Origin: Bedellia somnulentella
Lineage: Eukaryota > Arthropoda > Insecta > Lepidoptera > Bedelliidae
Reading direction: 5' to 3'
Assembly: GCA_963576735.1 (NCBI GenBank)
Contig: OY755198.1
Coordinates: 7,502,001 to 7,566,000, forward strand
DNA length: 64,000 nucleotides
How positions within the stretch are numbered: position 1 is the first letter of the stretch; each line of letters opens with the position of its first letter. The notes below the pieces were generated by a model, which had not been told where the DNA came from, made no database searches, and saw nothing but the letters and a program-made list of their open reading frames with translations. Of this stretch, positions 38,614-49,841 are shown in pieces. The position numbers were made by a program, and so were the translations under genes.

Positions 38614-39837
38614 TAACACAGCAAACAATATTATCTTGGTACTACAGCAGTTTAAACATTTTAAACACTTGCACAGCAACATAACCTAACGCGTAGAGAT
38701 CTCTTTGTATAGGAATCGCATTATTTATATTATTTGAATTTTACGATATAGACGCTTACCTTTGACCTGTAATATTAAAACATACATCGATTCCTTATGT
38801 ATAATGAATGTCTAACGTGCAATCTTTTAAGATTCTGTTTAGATTGTGGTAAGTATTCCCGTAAAATAATCACGGGCGTTTATGCCTTTATGGCTGTTAC
38901 TGTAAATTTAAACATAGGAAAAGTTCCATGAATTCACCTTTGGTTTTGTTATGCAACTGGTTCGAGAAAAAACTGGAAAAATAACATGTTTTTTCATTTT
39001 AACAGTATAGAATGATAAAGAATCATGGGTGCTCCTTATCATTTCAATCAAATTAAAGTTTTAGATATTAAGTTAAGAGAGATACAGATTGAATAAGACT
39101 ACCACATTTGTCATAAAGATTTATAAACAAGGCATATAAGATGTGAGGGTCATATTAAGCCATAATCAATTTGTGATATAGTTGTGTGAGAAAAATTCTT
39201 ACAAGTAAATCATTTCATTCCATATTTCAAATTCTGTGTTTAAAAATTATTGTGAATTTTCTATCTTTCTTTTAAAAACAGCTATAGAATGCAAAACAGG
39301 TAGTCAGATGTTTCCCATTCTCCCTTTTTGGTTAACCAAAGGCGCAACATAATTAAATGGTACTGTTAAAAGTTAAATATGTTCAAGTACTTAAAAGACA
39401 TGGTCCTCTGGTATGATAAAGACTTTTGTCAAATTCAGAAAACAAATCAATATATGGCAATAGTGTCCTTGTCAATTTTGGTCATTACAGAGTTGTGGTG
39501 AAATATCTCTTTATGCCTATGTGATTTGTGCTCTTACTTGGCCTGAAATGCATATGAATCAATGGCTTAGCTTGGAATATCACTTCTCCATTGCTTCCTG
39601 TACCTGTTTGTGGCAATAATGGTATATGAGGGTTACTTATTGGTAGGTAATGTGGTGGGAAACTAAAAGTATCACCATTTATACCAAATACACATTCGCA
39701 TCTTAACTTGTTGATTCTTAGATGTTTATACCTGTGTTTTTAGGCATGTAGATTATCATGATAATTTCTAATGACCAGACTGCTGACACAGATACTAGAC
39801 TGTCTACTTGAATATTTAAATACAAAAGTATATGTTT
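38614..39837. other. gene-free intron-like sequence
   Basis: AT-rich, no exon or clear repeat; some diverged family A-like words (GAATATCACTTCTCC near 39577). Confidence 0.35.
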
Positions 39838-39955
39838 GTGAGTATTCAACCCATAATTTCCCATTGGGGTAGGCAGAGACTATTGATCACCACTTTGTAT
39901 GATCCTGGCAAATTCCGTTTACGTCCATCAATCTATTTGTACAAGGTCACGGGAA
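39838..39955 (-). mobile_element. LINE-L tail fragment
   Basis: GTATTCAACCCATAATTTCCC then CATTGGGGTAGGCAGAGACT and TTTACGTCCATCAATC. Confidence 0.6.
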
Positions 39956-40010
39956 GAACATGATAACTGAAAATATCTGAAAATCAATAGTTGTTTTAAT
40001 TGTAATGTAG
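39951..40010. mobile_element. remnant of the CCCGACGTTTCGAA fold-back element
   Basis: CACGGGAAGAACATGATAACTG joined to ATCTGAAAATCAATAGTTGTT; compare the full element at 48561-48924. The intervening part is deleted. Confidence 0.5.
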
Positions 40011-40046
40011 GATTGGGAAAGTCTTAGAAAATACTATACTTTGATG

Positions 40047-40285
40047 TTTTTTTTAGAGTGAATGAATGAAAGACATAAAGAGCCAATATGACCAGTGTTT
40101 GTAGAGGATATACACCCAAGATATTTGAAACCAGATTGAAAAATGTTCTTACAACGGCAGAATTCCTAAGCAAAAAGAATGAAAGACCATATATGATAAG
40201 AGTAAGAATGTGAGGAAAGCAAGAGAGAGAGGGGATTCATATTTTCTACCTACCCCAGTGAGAACAAAGGGTGTGGGTATAAGTA
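40047..40285 (+). mobile_element. LINE-L fragment, old
   Basis: AGAGGATATACACCCAAGA then AGAATGAAAGACCATATATG and TACCTACCCCAGTGAGAAC; traces of the RT C-terminus, badly mutated. Confidence 0.5.
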
Positions 40286-40440
40286 AGTTGTATTTCAAGT
40301 CCGTTCTAGTATGGATCCTAACAGTCTGTTCCTATATGATACTGCTTGGTTTTAAAAACTGGATTCATCAATCTTCATGTTTATGGTCACCTTTTCTAAA
40401 ACTTCTGTTTAATAGTATTATATGTTTGATTATATGATAT

Positions 40441-40595
40441 GTTGAATTTGGCGTCCATAGCACAGGCTCGACCTATTATGGCGTCAATGACCCTACTTAA
40501 ATATGCCTAACCTGGAACTTTGCTTTTGTTGTAAATTTTAGCTATAAAATGTATTAGGCATTTTGGAGAAATAAAAATTATTATTATTAAAAAAA
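40441..40595 (+). mobile_element. LINE tail with (TTA)n, probable
   Basis: TTGGCGTCCATAGCACAGGC to GGAGAAATAAAAATTATTA. The 3' tail type matches that at 36793, but no coding part remains. Confidence 0.4.
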
Positions 40596-40804
40596 ATATA
40601 TGATTATTATATGTTACGATCTTTCACATGTCTACTATGTGGAGCGAACTTTTTACAACTTCAGACGTGCAGTGTTGGTTAAAAAAAGCACACCCCATTT
40701 GCTCCTAGTAGGCTTGATTGAGATGAACAAGGGTTTTATTTGGGCAAGGACCAACTCAAAAAACAAACCAAGATTGAAAATATATTTTTTATCAAGCTTA
40801 TGAA

Positions 40805-40925
40805 CTGAAAAGAATAAGAGAGCATATGTATGAGAAGATTCATGAGGATATATTGTCAGAATCGTTGTTGCAATCAATAGTCTCTGCTCACCCCAACTGG
40901 AAATAATGGTATGATTCCACGACGG
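40805..40925 (+). mobile_element. LINE-L tail fragment
   Basis: AGAATAAGAGAGCATATGTATG, then AATAGTCTCTGCTCACCCCAA and GGAAATAATGGTATGA. Confidence 0.6.
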
Positions 40926-41436
40926 CTGAATGTGCCCTCCGAAGCAAGGAATCATCTTAATTTTAGAATAACCATGTATATCCAGCCTGCAGTATCCTAT
41001 CAAATTAAATTAAATCTAAAAAAAAAAGTTGTGTGTGTGTAGTACCCCACGGATATTATACCCGGGACCTCTTGATTATGATTTAAACTTACTACCACTA
41101 CATCTACTCAAACAGCTAAAAAAAAAAAGAGGCCAAACTGATAACCTTCTTATCGAAATAGTTTTTACTAAATTCCTAAAACCGACCAATGTCAAGGACA
41201 AAAAATATGGCGGTTGAATGTTCCCGCCATTCGCGTAACCTCCGCGCGCATCCACAGCATTCGAATTTGAAAATAGAATAACCTTGCTAGGGCGGTCGTT
41301 GCTTCTCTACGCGTCACGTAGAGTAATAAAACTCTGTGCTCGTGCCTATGCGAACTTTTTGGTTGAATTAATTATCTTATTAGATTAGGCATTAGAATGG
41401 TAATATGTATATTGATGAAAGAAATATAGATGCAAT
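40926..41436. other. no gene seen
   Basis: Contains GTGTGTGTGTAG and an A-rich run; AATATGGCGGTTGAATGTTC/GCCATTCGCG near 41206 is a short inverted motif. No exon. Confidence 0.35.
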
Positions 41437-41652
41437 ACATACATACGCTCACGGCTAGAAATTCCTAGAAGGAGTAGCCAGTGGTTGGGAATAAGAAATT
41501 CCTTAGCCAATTTTGGAAGTTGAGTGGAGAAAAAATTTCAATATAAAGGTTGTTGGTGATGGGTCTCCAACCGGATACCCTTAGTCGCCTCTTACGAACG
41601 TCCACGGGTAGAAATGGGGTACTGCTATTCTAAGCCGCTACAACTACACCGC
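41437..41652 (-). mobile_element. family A retroposon with internal deletion
   Basis: s2-like 5' half (ACCCTTAGTCGCC), s1-like 3' half; the segment between CCAACCG and GATACCC is missing. Confidence 0.8.
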
Positions 41653-41739
41653 TATAACTTCTATTGACTTAAATGCGGCCATTTAAGATGCACTGTTAAC
41701 TAAAAATAGAAAATGTGCTCAGAAAGAACCAAAACAAAG

Positions 41740-41892
41740 AATGAGTGCGTAGTGTTAAGAATAAAGAACATCTATATAAAGAGTTTATATACATGAAAAA
41801 CAATGAAAGGAATGTTGTGATGGTGTGGGTTTGGGTACATAGAGAGGATGGATGACAGTAAATTGGTGAAAGAGATCTATAAAGTAATAGAA
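41740..41892 (+). mobile_element. LINE-L fragment
   Basis: TGTGATGGTGTGGGTTTGG, CATAGAGAGGATGGATGACA and AGTAAATTGGTGAAAGAGAT, encoding a frame like RVGYIERMDDSKLVKEIY; truncated at the 3' side by a family A copy. Confidence 0.65.
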
Positions 41893-42140
41893 GTGCCGGC
41901 TTAGAATAGCACTACCCCATTTATTCCGGTGGGTGTACGTAAGAGGCGACTAACGGTATTGGGGGCTTTTAAGGGATTTTTGGGCGATGCGGTTGGAGAC
42001 CCATCACCAACAACCTTTATTTTACCATCTTTTCCCCACACAAGTTTCCAAAAGTGGCTGAGAAATTTCTTATTCCTTGGCTCTGGCTACCCCTTCTAGG
42101 GATTTATAGCCGTGAGTATATGTATGTATGTATGTATGTA
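41893..42140 (+). mobile_element. family A retroposon, s1, inserted in LINE-L
   Basis: Starts AAGTGCCGGCTTAGAATAGC (first bases missing) and ends with (TATG)5. Confidence 0.85.
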
Positions 42141-42544
42141 AAAATCAATGATTGGTAATCAGTGAAGAGAAAATAAATATTGTTTTACTTACTTACTTTA
42201 CGTAGTCCTTTAGCCTAGCCCTCCCAGATGTAGTCGTGAAGTTGTTTCTCAATCTGCCAGTTGAATGAACCGCTAATAAGCTGGCCAAATAAAGGTGTTG
42301 TAATGATTCAGTCAAATGATGTCACGCCGTATCGGTTTTTGTTAAAAGAAAATTGTTATTATTATATTTGGTTCCGTAGTTTTATGATATAACACAATTT
42401 AACTAGTGGCCCGCCCCTGCTTCGCATGCATAGTGAGATTTATCATAATGTATATATTTTGTTTCTTCTGAATATTGTAGGTTTGTATTTATGTATATAT
42501 TTTTTTAAATAGAATGGTTTCGAATACTGTTTATTATAGGTATT
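42141..42544. other. no gene; LINE trace
   Basis: AACTAGTGGCCCGCCCCTGC near 42397 is a LINE 3' remnant; otherwise nothing. Confidence 0.3.
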
Positions 42545-42797
42545 GCTGCGTTGTGTCGGCTTAGAATAGTACTACCCCGTTTCTTTCGGTGGGTGTTCGT
42601 AAAAGGCGACTAACGGAATTGAGGCTTTTAAGGGATTTTTTGGGCTATGCTGTTGGAGACCCATCACCAAAAACCTTTATTTCACTATCTTTTCCCCACG
42701 CAAATTCCAAAAGTGGCTGAGGAATTTCTAATTCCCTAGCTCTGGCTACCCCTTCAAGGGATTTATAGCCGTGAGTATGTACGTATGTATGTATGTA
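42545..42797 (+). mobile_element. family A retroposon, s1
   Basis: Complete copy; TTATAGG lies on both flanks (TATTATAGGTATT before, GTTATAGGCAAA after). Confidence 0.85.
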
Positions 42798-42799
42798 TT

Positions 42800-43274
42800 T
42801 ATGTTTTGTTATAGGCAAACAAACTCTCAATAAATCTTTTCGCTAAAATAAGTATTATAGTTTCGCTATGTAAAGACGGATTATAAATTATGTTAAAAAA
42901 ATAGTTTGAGCCAATTCTTAATACCTATTTGCTAATGAAAAATCCATCCAGTCCATATGTTTCAAACATTAGCCAGAACACACAGACAAACATAAAAAAT
43001 ACAAAATTGTGTTGGTTTATTGACCGTATTTAAATACATCCTTAGGCTCTAAATAATACATTTTGAGTTATCCGTATAAATAAAATAATATTATTTTCAC
43101 AAAATAACCATTTCTATTCATCGGAGTCCTCCAAGGAAGTAATTAAAAATACTTGTACTGGGAATGACCCGCTTCTTTCCTTACTTATCTTACATCTAAA
43201 CTTATGGTAGGCAATACGATAGTTAGTTTTGTTAAACCAAACTAAATAACTTTAAAGTACTAAATACAGTAATC
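42800..43274. other. no gene seen
   Basis: AT-rich spacer; ATTAGCCAGAACACACAGAC near 42970 may be a LINE trace. Confidence 0.3.
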
Positions 43275-43465
43275 GCTGTGTAGTGTCGGCTTAGAATAAC
43301 ACTACCCCATTTCTGCCGGTGGGTGTACGTAAGAGGCGACTAACGGTTTTGGGCTTTAAGCGATTTTTGGGCGATGCGGTTGGAGACCCATCACCAACAA
43401 CCTTTATTTTGCCATCTTTTCCCCACACAACTTTCCAAAAGTGGCTGAGGAACTTCTAGTTCCTT
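43275..43465 (+). mobile_element. family A retroposon lacking its tail
   Basis: s1 copy that stops after CTTCTAGTTCCTTA. TAAATACAG is present before the start and again just after the end, so it seems to have integrated without the TATG tail. Confidence 0.8.
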
Positions 43466-43527
43466 ATGTGTGTAATAAATACAGATTTGGTATTGCATTC
43501 AATACATATTAATGTAAAATGCATCTA

Positions 43528-43897
43528 CTAAACAACCGTGATAGCCCAGTGGGTAGAACACTCGGTTATCGCGCAAACGACTAGTGTTCAAATCCTGGGT
43601 CGGGCCTACACCAATTTTTCTTTTCTAAAGACATATGTGTCGTTAATTTATCGTGGTTGTTAACGGTGAGGGAAAACATCGTGAGGAAACCCACATGGCT
43701 GAGTTGTACTTAGTCATGTGACAGTGTATTCGTAAAAAACGGCGATAGGCCTGCCCCCTATCACGTGAGTACACTGTCCATGCAAAACGTGGGTACTCTG
43801 AACACCAGGTGACAAAGTCACGTGATGTTCAGACGTATTAGTACCTCTGCCAACCCCTTCGGGGATATTCGGCGTGAACGTTTATGTTATGTTATGC
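43528..43897 (+). mobile_element. family B SINE, full length with target duplication
   Basis: Nearly identical to 36841-37215. ATGCATCTACTAA flanks both ends (13-bp duplication), so this is a relatively recent insertion. Confidence 0.92.
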
Positions 43898-44119
43898 ATC
43901 TACTAAGGGTGGGCAAGATTGTGTGTACATAATATTGACACTGATCTCTAAAATCATTTTGCTCTCTTGAAATTGCGTAGGTTTGCTTAATATGAGCAAT
44001 CACAAAAGATTCTTAACCTTTCTTTGTTACAAACGTAGTTCCTTTATACATTGAATATTATTATACATTTTATTGCCTATGTGTAATTTTCTCTATGGTT
44101 AACAAATAAAGGAAAGTCT

Positions 44120-44323
44120 TCCTTTCTACCCACGGGTGTCGTAAGAGGCGACTTAGGGTATTGGGGCTTTTTATTGGATATTTGGGTGATGCGGTTGGAG
44201 ACCCATCACCAAAAAACTTTATTCTACCGTCTTTTCCCCACTCAACTTCCAAAAGTGGCTGAGGGATTTATAATTCCTTGGCTCTGGCTACCCCTTCTAG
44301 AGAATCATAGCCGTGAGTATATG
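44120..44323 (+). mobile_element. family A retroposon, 5'-truncated
   Basis: Starts CTTCCTTTCTACCCACGGG (s3-like) and continues s1-like to CCGTGAGTATATGTG. Confidence 0.8.
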
Positions 44324-44518
44324 TGAAAGTCGGTTTGTATTGAAGTGATTGGTGGAACAAGTTGATGAAAACTCCTTGTATACCCCTTACAATAAGCAAG
44401 AGACTGTAAACTAGAGCGATCTATAGGGGTGTAAGTTTCCATAGTTTCTAGGGAACATGCTCAATGAATCGAAAGTCATTTCTTTTATATAATATACTTT
44501 TATTGATACTACTATGTT

Positions 44519-45681
44519 GCCGTGTAGTGTTGGGTTAGAATAGCGCTACCCCATTTCTACCCGTGGGTGATCATAAGAGGCGACTAAGGGTATAGGGGCT
44601 TTTTAAGTGATTTTTGGGCGATGTGGTTGGAGACCCATCACCAAAAACGTTTATTTTTATCATCTTTTCCCCAATCAACTTCCAAAAGTGGCTGAGGAAT
44701 TTATCATTCCAAAGCTCTGGCTACCCCGTTAAGGGATTCGGGGGCTTATTCCACTTTTCCCCGTTGACAATCCCCGTCATCGGGGAAAAGTGAACTTTTT
44801 GTTCACAAATCCCCGTTAACACAAATTGGAGCGTGTAATGGGGATTAGTGAACTAAAAAGTTCATTAATCCCCGTTACGTTAAAAATAAAATAATCATGT
44901 TAGAATCAGGTACCTTCTATTTATTATTGGATAAGAACTCACTTATTGATTATTGTTATAATCAAATTAAATAAAATTTAAGCTTGATTACAACACCATT
45001 TATACTAAAATCAAAATTTTTACTATTATTTACGTTTCTTCGATAATGATAGAGCTGTTAATAACAAAACGTAAGTACAAACTATAAAATAATTAATAAT
45101 AATATATAATTATAAAAATAAATTTACCTAACACGCCTAACAAAAAAATTAATTAAAAAAGATACATTAAAACATAACATTCATAACATAATAAAATCAC
45201 ATTAAAACATAACAATTTAACTATTAAACTGTAATTGTAGGCAGTAAGAAATGTAAAATCACTTATTACTTGAAAGTATCTGTCTGTATTTTATTTTATA
45301 GTTTGTACTTACGTTTTGTTATTACCAGCACTATCATTATCGAAGAAACGTAAATAATAGTAAAAATTTTGATTTTAGTATAAGTGGTGTTGTAATCAAG
45401 CTTAAATTTTATTTAATTTGATTATAACAATAATCAATAAGTGAGTTCTTATCCAATAATAAATAGAAGGTACCTGATTCTTACATGATTATTTTATTTT
45501 TAACGTAACGGGGATTAACGAACTTTTTAGTTCACTAATCCCCATTACACGCTCCAATGTGTGTTAACGGGGATTTGTGAACAAAAAGTTCACTTTTCCC
45601 CGTTGACGGGGATTGTCAACGGGGAAAAGTGGAATAAGCCAAGGGATTTATAGTCGTGAGGATATGTATGTATGTATGTAT
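44519..45681 (+). mobile_element. family A retroposon, s2, split by a fold-back element
   Basis: 44519-44738 carries s2 markers up to CCCCGTTAAGGGATT; 45641-45681 resumes AAGGGATTTATAGTCGTGAG and the TATG tail. Confidence 0.88.
44739..45640. mobile_element. 902-bp fold-back TIR element, GGCTTATTCC type
   Basis: Arms of ~350 bp (44739-45088 and 45293-45640) are nearly perfect inverted repeats. The ends are CGGGGGCTTATTCCAC and GTGGAATAAGCC. An 8-bp target duplication, AAGGGATT, sits at 44731-44738 and 45641-45648. The arms hold several CCCCGTT/AACGGGG motifs. There is no ORF, so it is non-autonomous. The right arm matches 4468-4723. The terminal GGCTTATTCC and the 8-bp duplication match the RT-bearing element at 18393. 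Confidence 0.88.
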
Positions 45682-45721
45682 GATACTACTATATAGAACT
45701 AAGAAAGACAAAAAAGGTAAA

Positions 45722-45880
45722 GAAGGCGATAGGCCTGCCCCCTATCACGTGAGTACACTGTCCAAGCAAAACGTGGGTACCTACTTTGGACACTAGGTGG
45801 CGCTGTCACGTTGTTCATAAGTATTGGTACCTCTGCCAACTCCTTAGGGGACAAACGGTGTGAACGTTTATGTTATGTTT
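45722..45880 (+). mobile_element. family B SINE 3' half
   Basis: GGCGATAGGCCTGCCCCCTA to CGGTGTGAACGTTTATG; carries the ACACTAGGTGGCGCTGTCAC variant. Confidence 0.75.
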
Positions 45881-46182
45881 ACTATATAGAACATCGATTA
45901 TTTTATATTGAATATTATAATTGAAAAGTCTGATTTCAAATATTCGCTTTAAAACGCATTGTATTAATTGAATAAAACGCGATGTCGAATATTTATGTAT
46001 GAAATTAACACAATATTTATAATAAGCTTTTCTGTATCTAATTATCATAATTAACTAACTTAATGTCTTTTTCTAAACATTCCGTTACTTTATCGACCAG
46101 ATTCTTCGTTGTTTTCGACTAGAAGTGTCCTTTGACGTCAAAGTGGCCGCGTTTAAGTCGCTCAAAAGTTATATTGGAATTT

Positions 46183-46426
46183 ACATACATATACTCACGG
46201 CTATAAATCCCTAGAAGGGGTAACCAGAGCTAAGATATTAGAAATGCTTCAGCCACTTTTGAAAAGATGAGTGGGAAAAAGATGGGAAAATGAAGGTTTA
46301 TGGAGATGGGTCTCCAACCGCATCGCCCAAAAATCCCTTAAAAGCCCCAACACCGTTAGTCGCCTCTTACGTACACCCACCGGAAAAAAATGGGGTAGTG
46401 CTATTCTAAGCCGTCACTACATGGGC
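46183..46426 (-). mobile_element. family A retroposon, s1, with target duplication
   Basis: Complete minus-strand copy; TTGGAATTTA precedes it and recurs at about 46443. Confidence 0.88.
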
Positions 46427-46429
46427 TTT

Positions 46430-46954
46430 TTATATTTATTACTTGGAATTTAATATTGTTTTATTAGCTTAATAGATTAAAATATCTATATATTGTTTAA
46501 ATCTAGGACTAAGAAACTTAGGCCTGATCCTGACCATTTTACAATCTTTACCTACTTAAATACTATAAGTGGTTGAATGAGCAATGGCCATTTAATTGTA
46601 TAAAGAGAATCCTGTCAAAATAATAAAAACCAGCAATCTATAGTTGCCTTGTCGAATCCTAAAAGAAATAACAGCTTGAACATATGCAAATAAGTAGGTA
46701 CATATGACAATTTATCAGTAATACCTTCGATTCGTAATTACTTATCAAACAAAAACGGTCGTGTTATCTTCTGCGTATTATGACAGTGGGTGTCAGACAT
46801 TGACCCCGTTAGACAGGTTCGAGTCAAGATCAGGGCAATCTGAGAAATAGTTCTTATTTTTATTTATCTGCGAGTTTTTTTTGGAGCTCTGCCAAACTTA
46901 TGTTGGCGTTACTGTTTTTTGTGTTATGTTGGTAGTATTGATTTTGTTTTTGAC
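46430..46954. other. no gene seen
   Basis: AT-rich and non-repetitive as far as I can tell. Confidence 0.35.
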
Positions 46955-47195
46955 ATACATAGATGCATATTCCCACGGCTTTGAGTCCCATTGGGGTAGG
47001 CAGAGACTATCGATCGCCGCTTACGATACTGACGAACCTCTCTAGCTTCGTTCGCATCCATAAATCTTTTCTTACATGCTCTTTTATTCTTCATACTTCG
47101 GTGGCCTGCCTGTTTGAGCACACTCTATTTGGTCCAGGTGTGTCTTCCGTGATCGTCTTCTACTCACATTACCTTCCATATTGGCACTATAAATC
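46955..47195 (-). mobile_element. LINE-L 3' end fragment
   Basis: The minus strand encodes parts of the RT C-terminus, including KNKRACKKRFMDANEAREV, ending in a tail with TATGTATG-like remains. The C-terminal frame is partly open. Confidence 0.75.
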
Positions 47196-47198
47196 CCT

Positions 47199-47824
47199 TT
47201 TTAGGGTTCCGTAGCCAAATGGCAAAAACGGGACCCTTATAGATTCGTCATGTCTGTCTGTCTGTCCGTCCGTCCGTCCGTATGTCACAGCCAGTTTATT
47301 CCGAAACTATAAGAACTACATTATTGAAAATTGGTGCGTAGATGTATTCTGTAAACCGCATTAAGATTTTAAAATAAAATCTGAAAAAAAAACCAAAATT
47401 TTTAGGGTTCCCCATACATAGAACTGAAACTCAAAATTTTTTTTTTCATCAAACCTATACGTGTGGGGTATCTATCAAAAGGTATTTGAAAATGATGTTG
47501 AGGTTTCTTATATGATTTTTTTCAAAACTGAATAGTTTGCGCGAGAGACTTTTTCAAAGTGGTAAAATGTGTGTCCCCCCCCCCGTAACTTCTCAAATAT
47601 GGGCATGATAAAACTGAAAAAAATATATGATGTGTATTACTATACAAACTACTAACGAAAATTAGTTTGAATGAGATCTAGCCCGTAGTTCTATTTTTAA
47701 ACGTCATAAATCAAATTACTTACCTAATTTGGCTCCCATGATTTTCACACAAACGGGATTTTCTATATATATGATAGTACGGAACCCTTAGTGCGCGATC
47801 CGACTCGCACTTGGCCGGTTTTTT
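47199..47824 (+). mobile_element. lepidopteran GGGTTCCG dispersed repeat
   Basis: Begins TTTAGGGTTCCGTAGCCAAA, has a (TCTG)n(TCCG)n run, and ends CCGACTCGCACTTGGCCGGT. I recognise this as a very common repeat in Lepidoptera. The class is uncertain to me (a non-LTR 3' region is possible). A C11 run lies at about 47574. Confidence 0.75.
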
Positions 47825-47908
47825 ACAATATAATCTTTCACACCACACCTTTCACGTATCATTGTATTTATCACAGTGTTTTTTAATGAACAAGTACGTA
47901 TAGATACT

Positions 47909-48013
47909 AAACTCACGGCTTTAAGTCCCTGAAAGGGGTAGCCGGAGCTTCAGCATACGCATCAGCCACTTTTGGAAGTTGAATGGGTAAAAGATGGTTA
48001 AATAAAGGATGGT
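47909..48013 (-). mobile_element. family A fragment
   Basis: TAAACTCACGGCTTTAAGTC to AAGATGGTTAAATAAAGGATGG; the 5' half is absent. Confidence 0.65.
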
Positions 48014-48140
48014 CCGCGATGTATTTTTCTGTTTTTAGTATTTATTTTAAATTATTTAATCATGGCGATCCTAATCAGGATTATTTGATGAACCTATAAA
48101 ATTATCATATTGTCGCGGACTCTTGATAAGTGTACATATA

Positions 48141-48394
48141 TACATACATACATACATATGCTTACGGCTATATATCCCTAAACGGGGTAGCCAGAGCTTT
48201 GGAAATAAAATATTCCTCAGCCACTTTTGGAAGTTAATAGGGAAAAAGATGGTAGTAATAAATAATTGTTGGTGACGGGTCTCCAACCACATCGCCCAAA
48301 AGTTACTTAAAAAGCCCCTATACCCTTAGTCGCCTCTTACGATCACCCACGGGTAGAAATGGGGTAGTGCTATTCTAAGCCGACACTACACAGC
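48141..48394 (-). mobile_element. family A retroposon, s2
   Basis: Complete minus-strand s2 copy with a long CATACATA tail. Confidence 0.85.
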
Positions 48395-48560
48395 ATATTA
48401 TTTGATAAGTGCACAATCCTTAAATGAAATCGGTCCGTTTAAAGTGGGTCATAACATAATCGAGTATAAAGGAGTCGGTTACGTACATACATACAGGTGG
48501 AGCCAATATAAGCGTGTTAAAAATGAGTTAGTATTTTCTAAGATTTTCACGATTACACAT

Positions 48561-48924
48561 TATAATTAAGACAACTATTGATTTTCGGATATTTTAATCG
48601 CGTGTAATTACATTGTTTTTAAAGCCCGACGTTTCGAAAACTTTTCAGTTATCACGGTCACGGGAAGACTGAGATGTTATTTGTCATTATACAGTACTAT
48701 AAAATTATTAATACTAACTACCTTCACCAAATTTAAGTTACATTGCGTTTAATATTTGCTATGTACAGAAAGAGCTAATGTTAATAACTGCATAATGAAT
48801 GACAAATGACACCTCAGTCTTCCCGTGACCATGATAACTGAAAAGTTTTCGAAACGTCGGGCTTTAAAAACAATGTAATACCACGCGATTAAAATATCCG
48901 AAAATCAATAGTTGTTTAAATTAT
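48561..48924. mobile_element. fold-back element with CCCGACGTTTCGAA arms
   Basis: The arms 48561-48690 and 48793-48924 are inverted repeats with ATTGATTTTCGGATATTTTA, AAAGCCCGACGTTTCGAAAA and AGTTATCACGGTCACGGGAA (given in pieces). No ORF. A deleted relative lies at 39951-40010. Confidence 0.8.
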
Positions 48925-49090
48925 AAAAATGAGTTAATTCTATACCAAGCCATTACTTAGCTTACATATTATGTATATTATCTATTTAATTTATTATTCG
49001 TACTTGTAATGTCCTCAATGACTTTGCCGTGTTAGTAATTAAATGCATATAAAATGGCGCCCGGATATTTTTTGCTCAATTTGACGTTTT

Positions 49091-49260
49091 GTGGGAGTCA
49101 TGTTAGAGCGCACACTACTGCGGACTCACTCGCACATAGCAGCGTCTCACTCATATTCCTACATCGCGGAGTGTAAATGTTTTTCGAGTTAAGCATAGAT
49201 ACAAATTATAAGTTGGTACACAGTAGGGTGTACTGGCCAGTATATCTTTGCTGTTTCCAC
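49091..49260. repeat. 169-bp dispersed element, copy 2 of 2
   Basis: Almost identical to 23970-24138; both are preceded by TTTGT. The end is CTGTTTCCAC rather than CTGTTCCCAC. Confidence 0.7.
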
Positions 49261-49389
49261 AGATTTAATAAAAAATACGGATTAATCATTATCTAACTAA
49301 CCTAAACTACAAGCGTAAATGAAAATGTAGGGATTGGTTTAGTAGTTTGCACTTGAAAGCGTAACAAACTTATGTTCGTATTGCTTATA

Positions 49390-49495
49390 ATCACGTGATT
49401 TATTACCATTGGGATAGGCAGAAAAGAGACTATAGATCATCACTGTGTACGATTTTGAATAAAAGTTCAGATCCCTGACATTCTTCGACTAAAAA
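49390..49495 (-). mobile_element. LINE-L tail scrap
   Basis: ATTACCATTGGGATAGGCAG and GATCATCACTGTGTACGAT. Confidence 0.5.
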
Positions 49496-49514
49496 ATTTA
49501 ACATACATACAAAA

Positions 49515-49730
49515 TATCAAACATATAGCCAGAGCTTCAGAGCTAGAAACTTCTCAGCCACATTTGGAAGTTGATAGGGGAGAAGATGGTAGAAATAAAG
49601 TATCGTTGGTGATGTTTCTCTAATCGCATAGACCTAAAAACCAATTAAAAAGCGCCATACCCTTAGTTGCCTCTTACGACACCCATGGGAAGAAATGGGG
49701 TAGTGCTATTCTAATCCGACACTACACAGC
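49515..49730 (-). mobile_element. family A retroposon, s3
   Basis: Minus-strand s3 copy with a shortened tail side (ACATACAAAATATCAAACAT) and GCATAGACCTAAAAACC. Confidence 0.8.
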
Positions 49731-49841
49731 AATACTATACGTTCAATGAAACTGGCTGGGTACTCCAAGGTGTTACCACCTCTATGCGTCACCGAGCCTT
49801 ACATGTCTATGACACTCGCGGTACAAGCGTATAACTATATA
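49731..49841. repeat. 110-bp block next to an s3 copy, copy 1 of 2
   Basis: AATACTATACGTTCAATGAA...GCGTATAACTATATA, repeated at 53423-53532 with one or two changes and again abutting the 5' end of an s3 family A copy. It is either a 5' extension of the retroposon, a shared older target, or a local duplication. Confidence 0.7.

Noticed and set aside
40210..41217. Several frames of 62-116 codons
   Set aside because: They overlap old LINE-L pieces or an A-rich run and lack any family resemblance.
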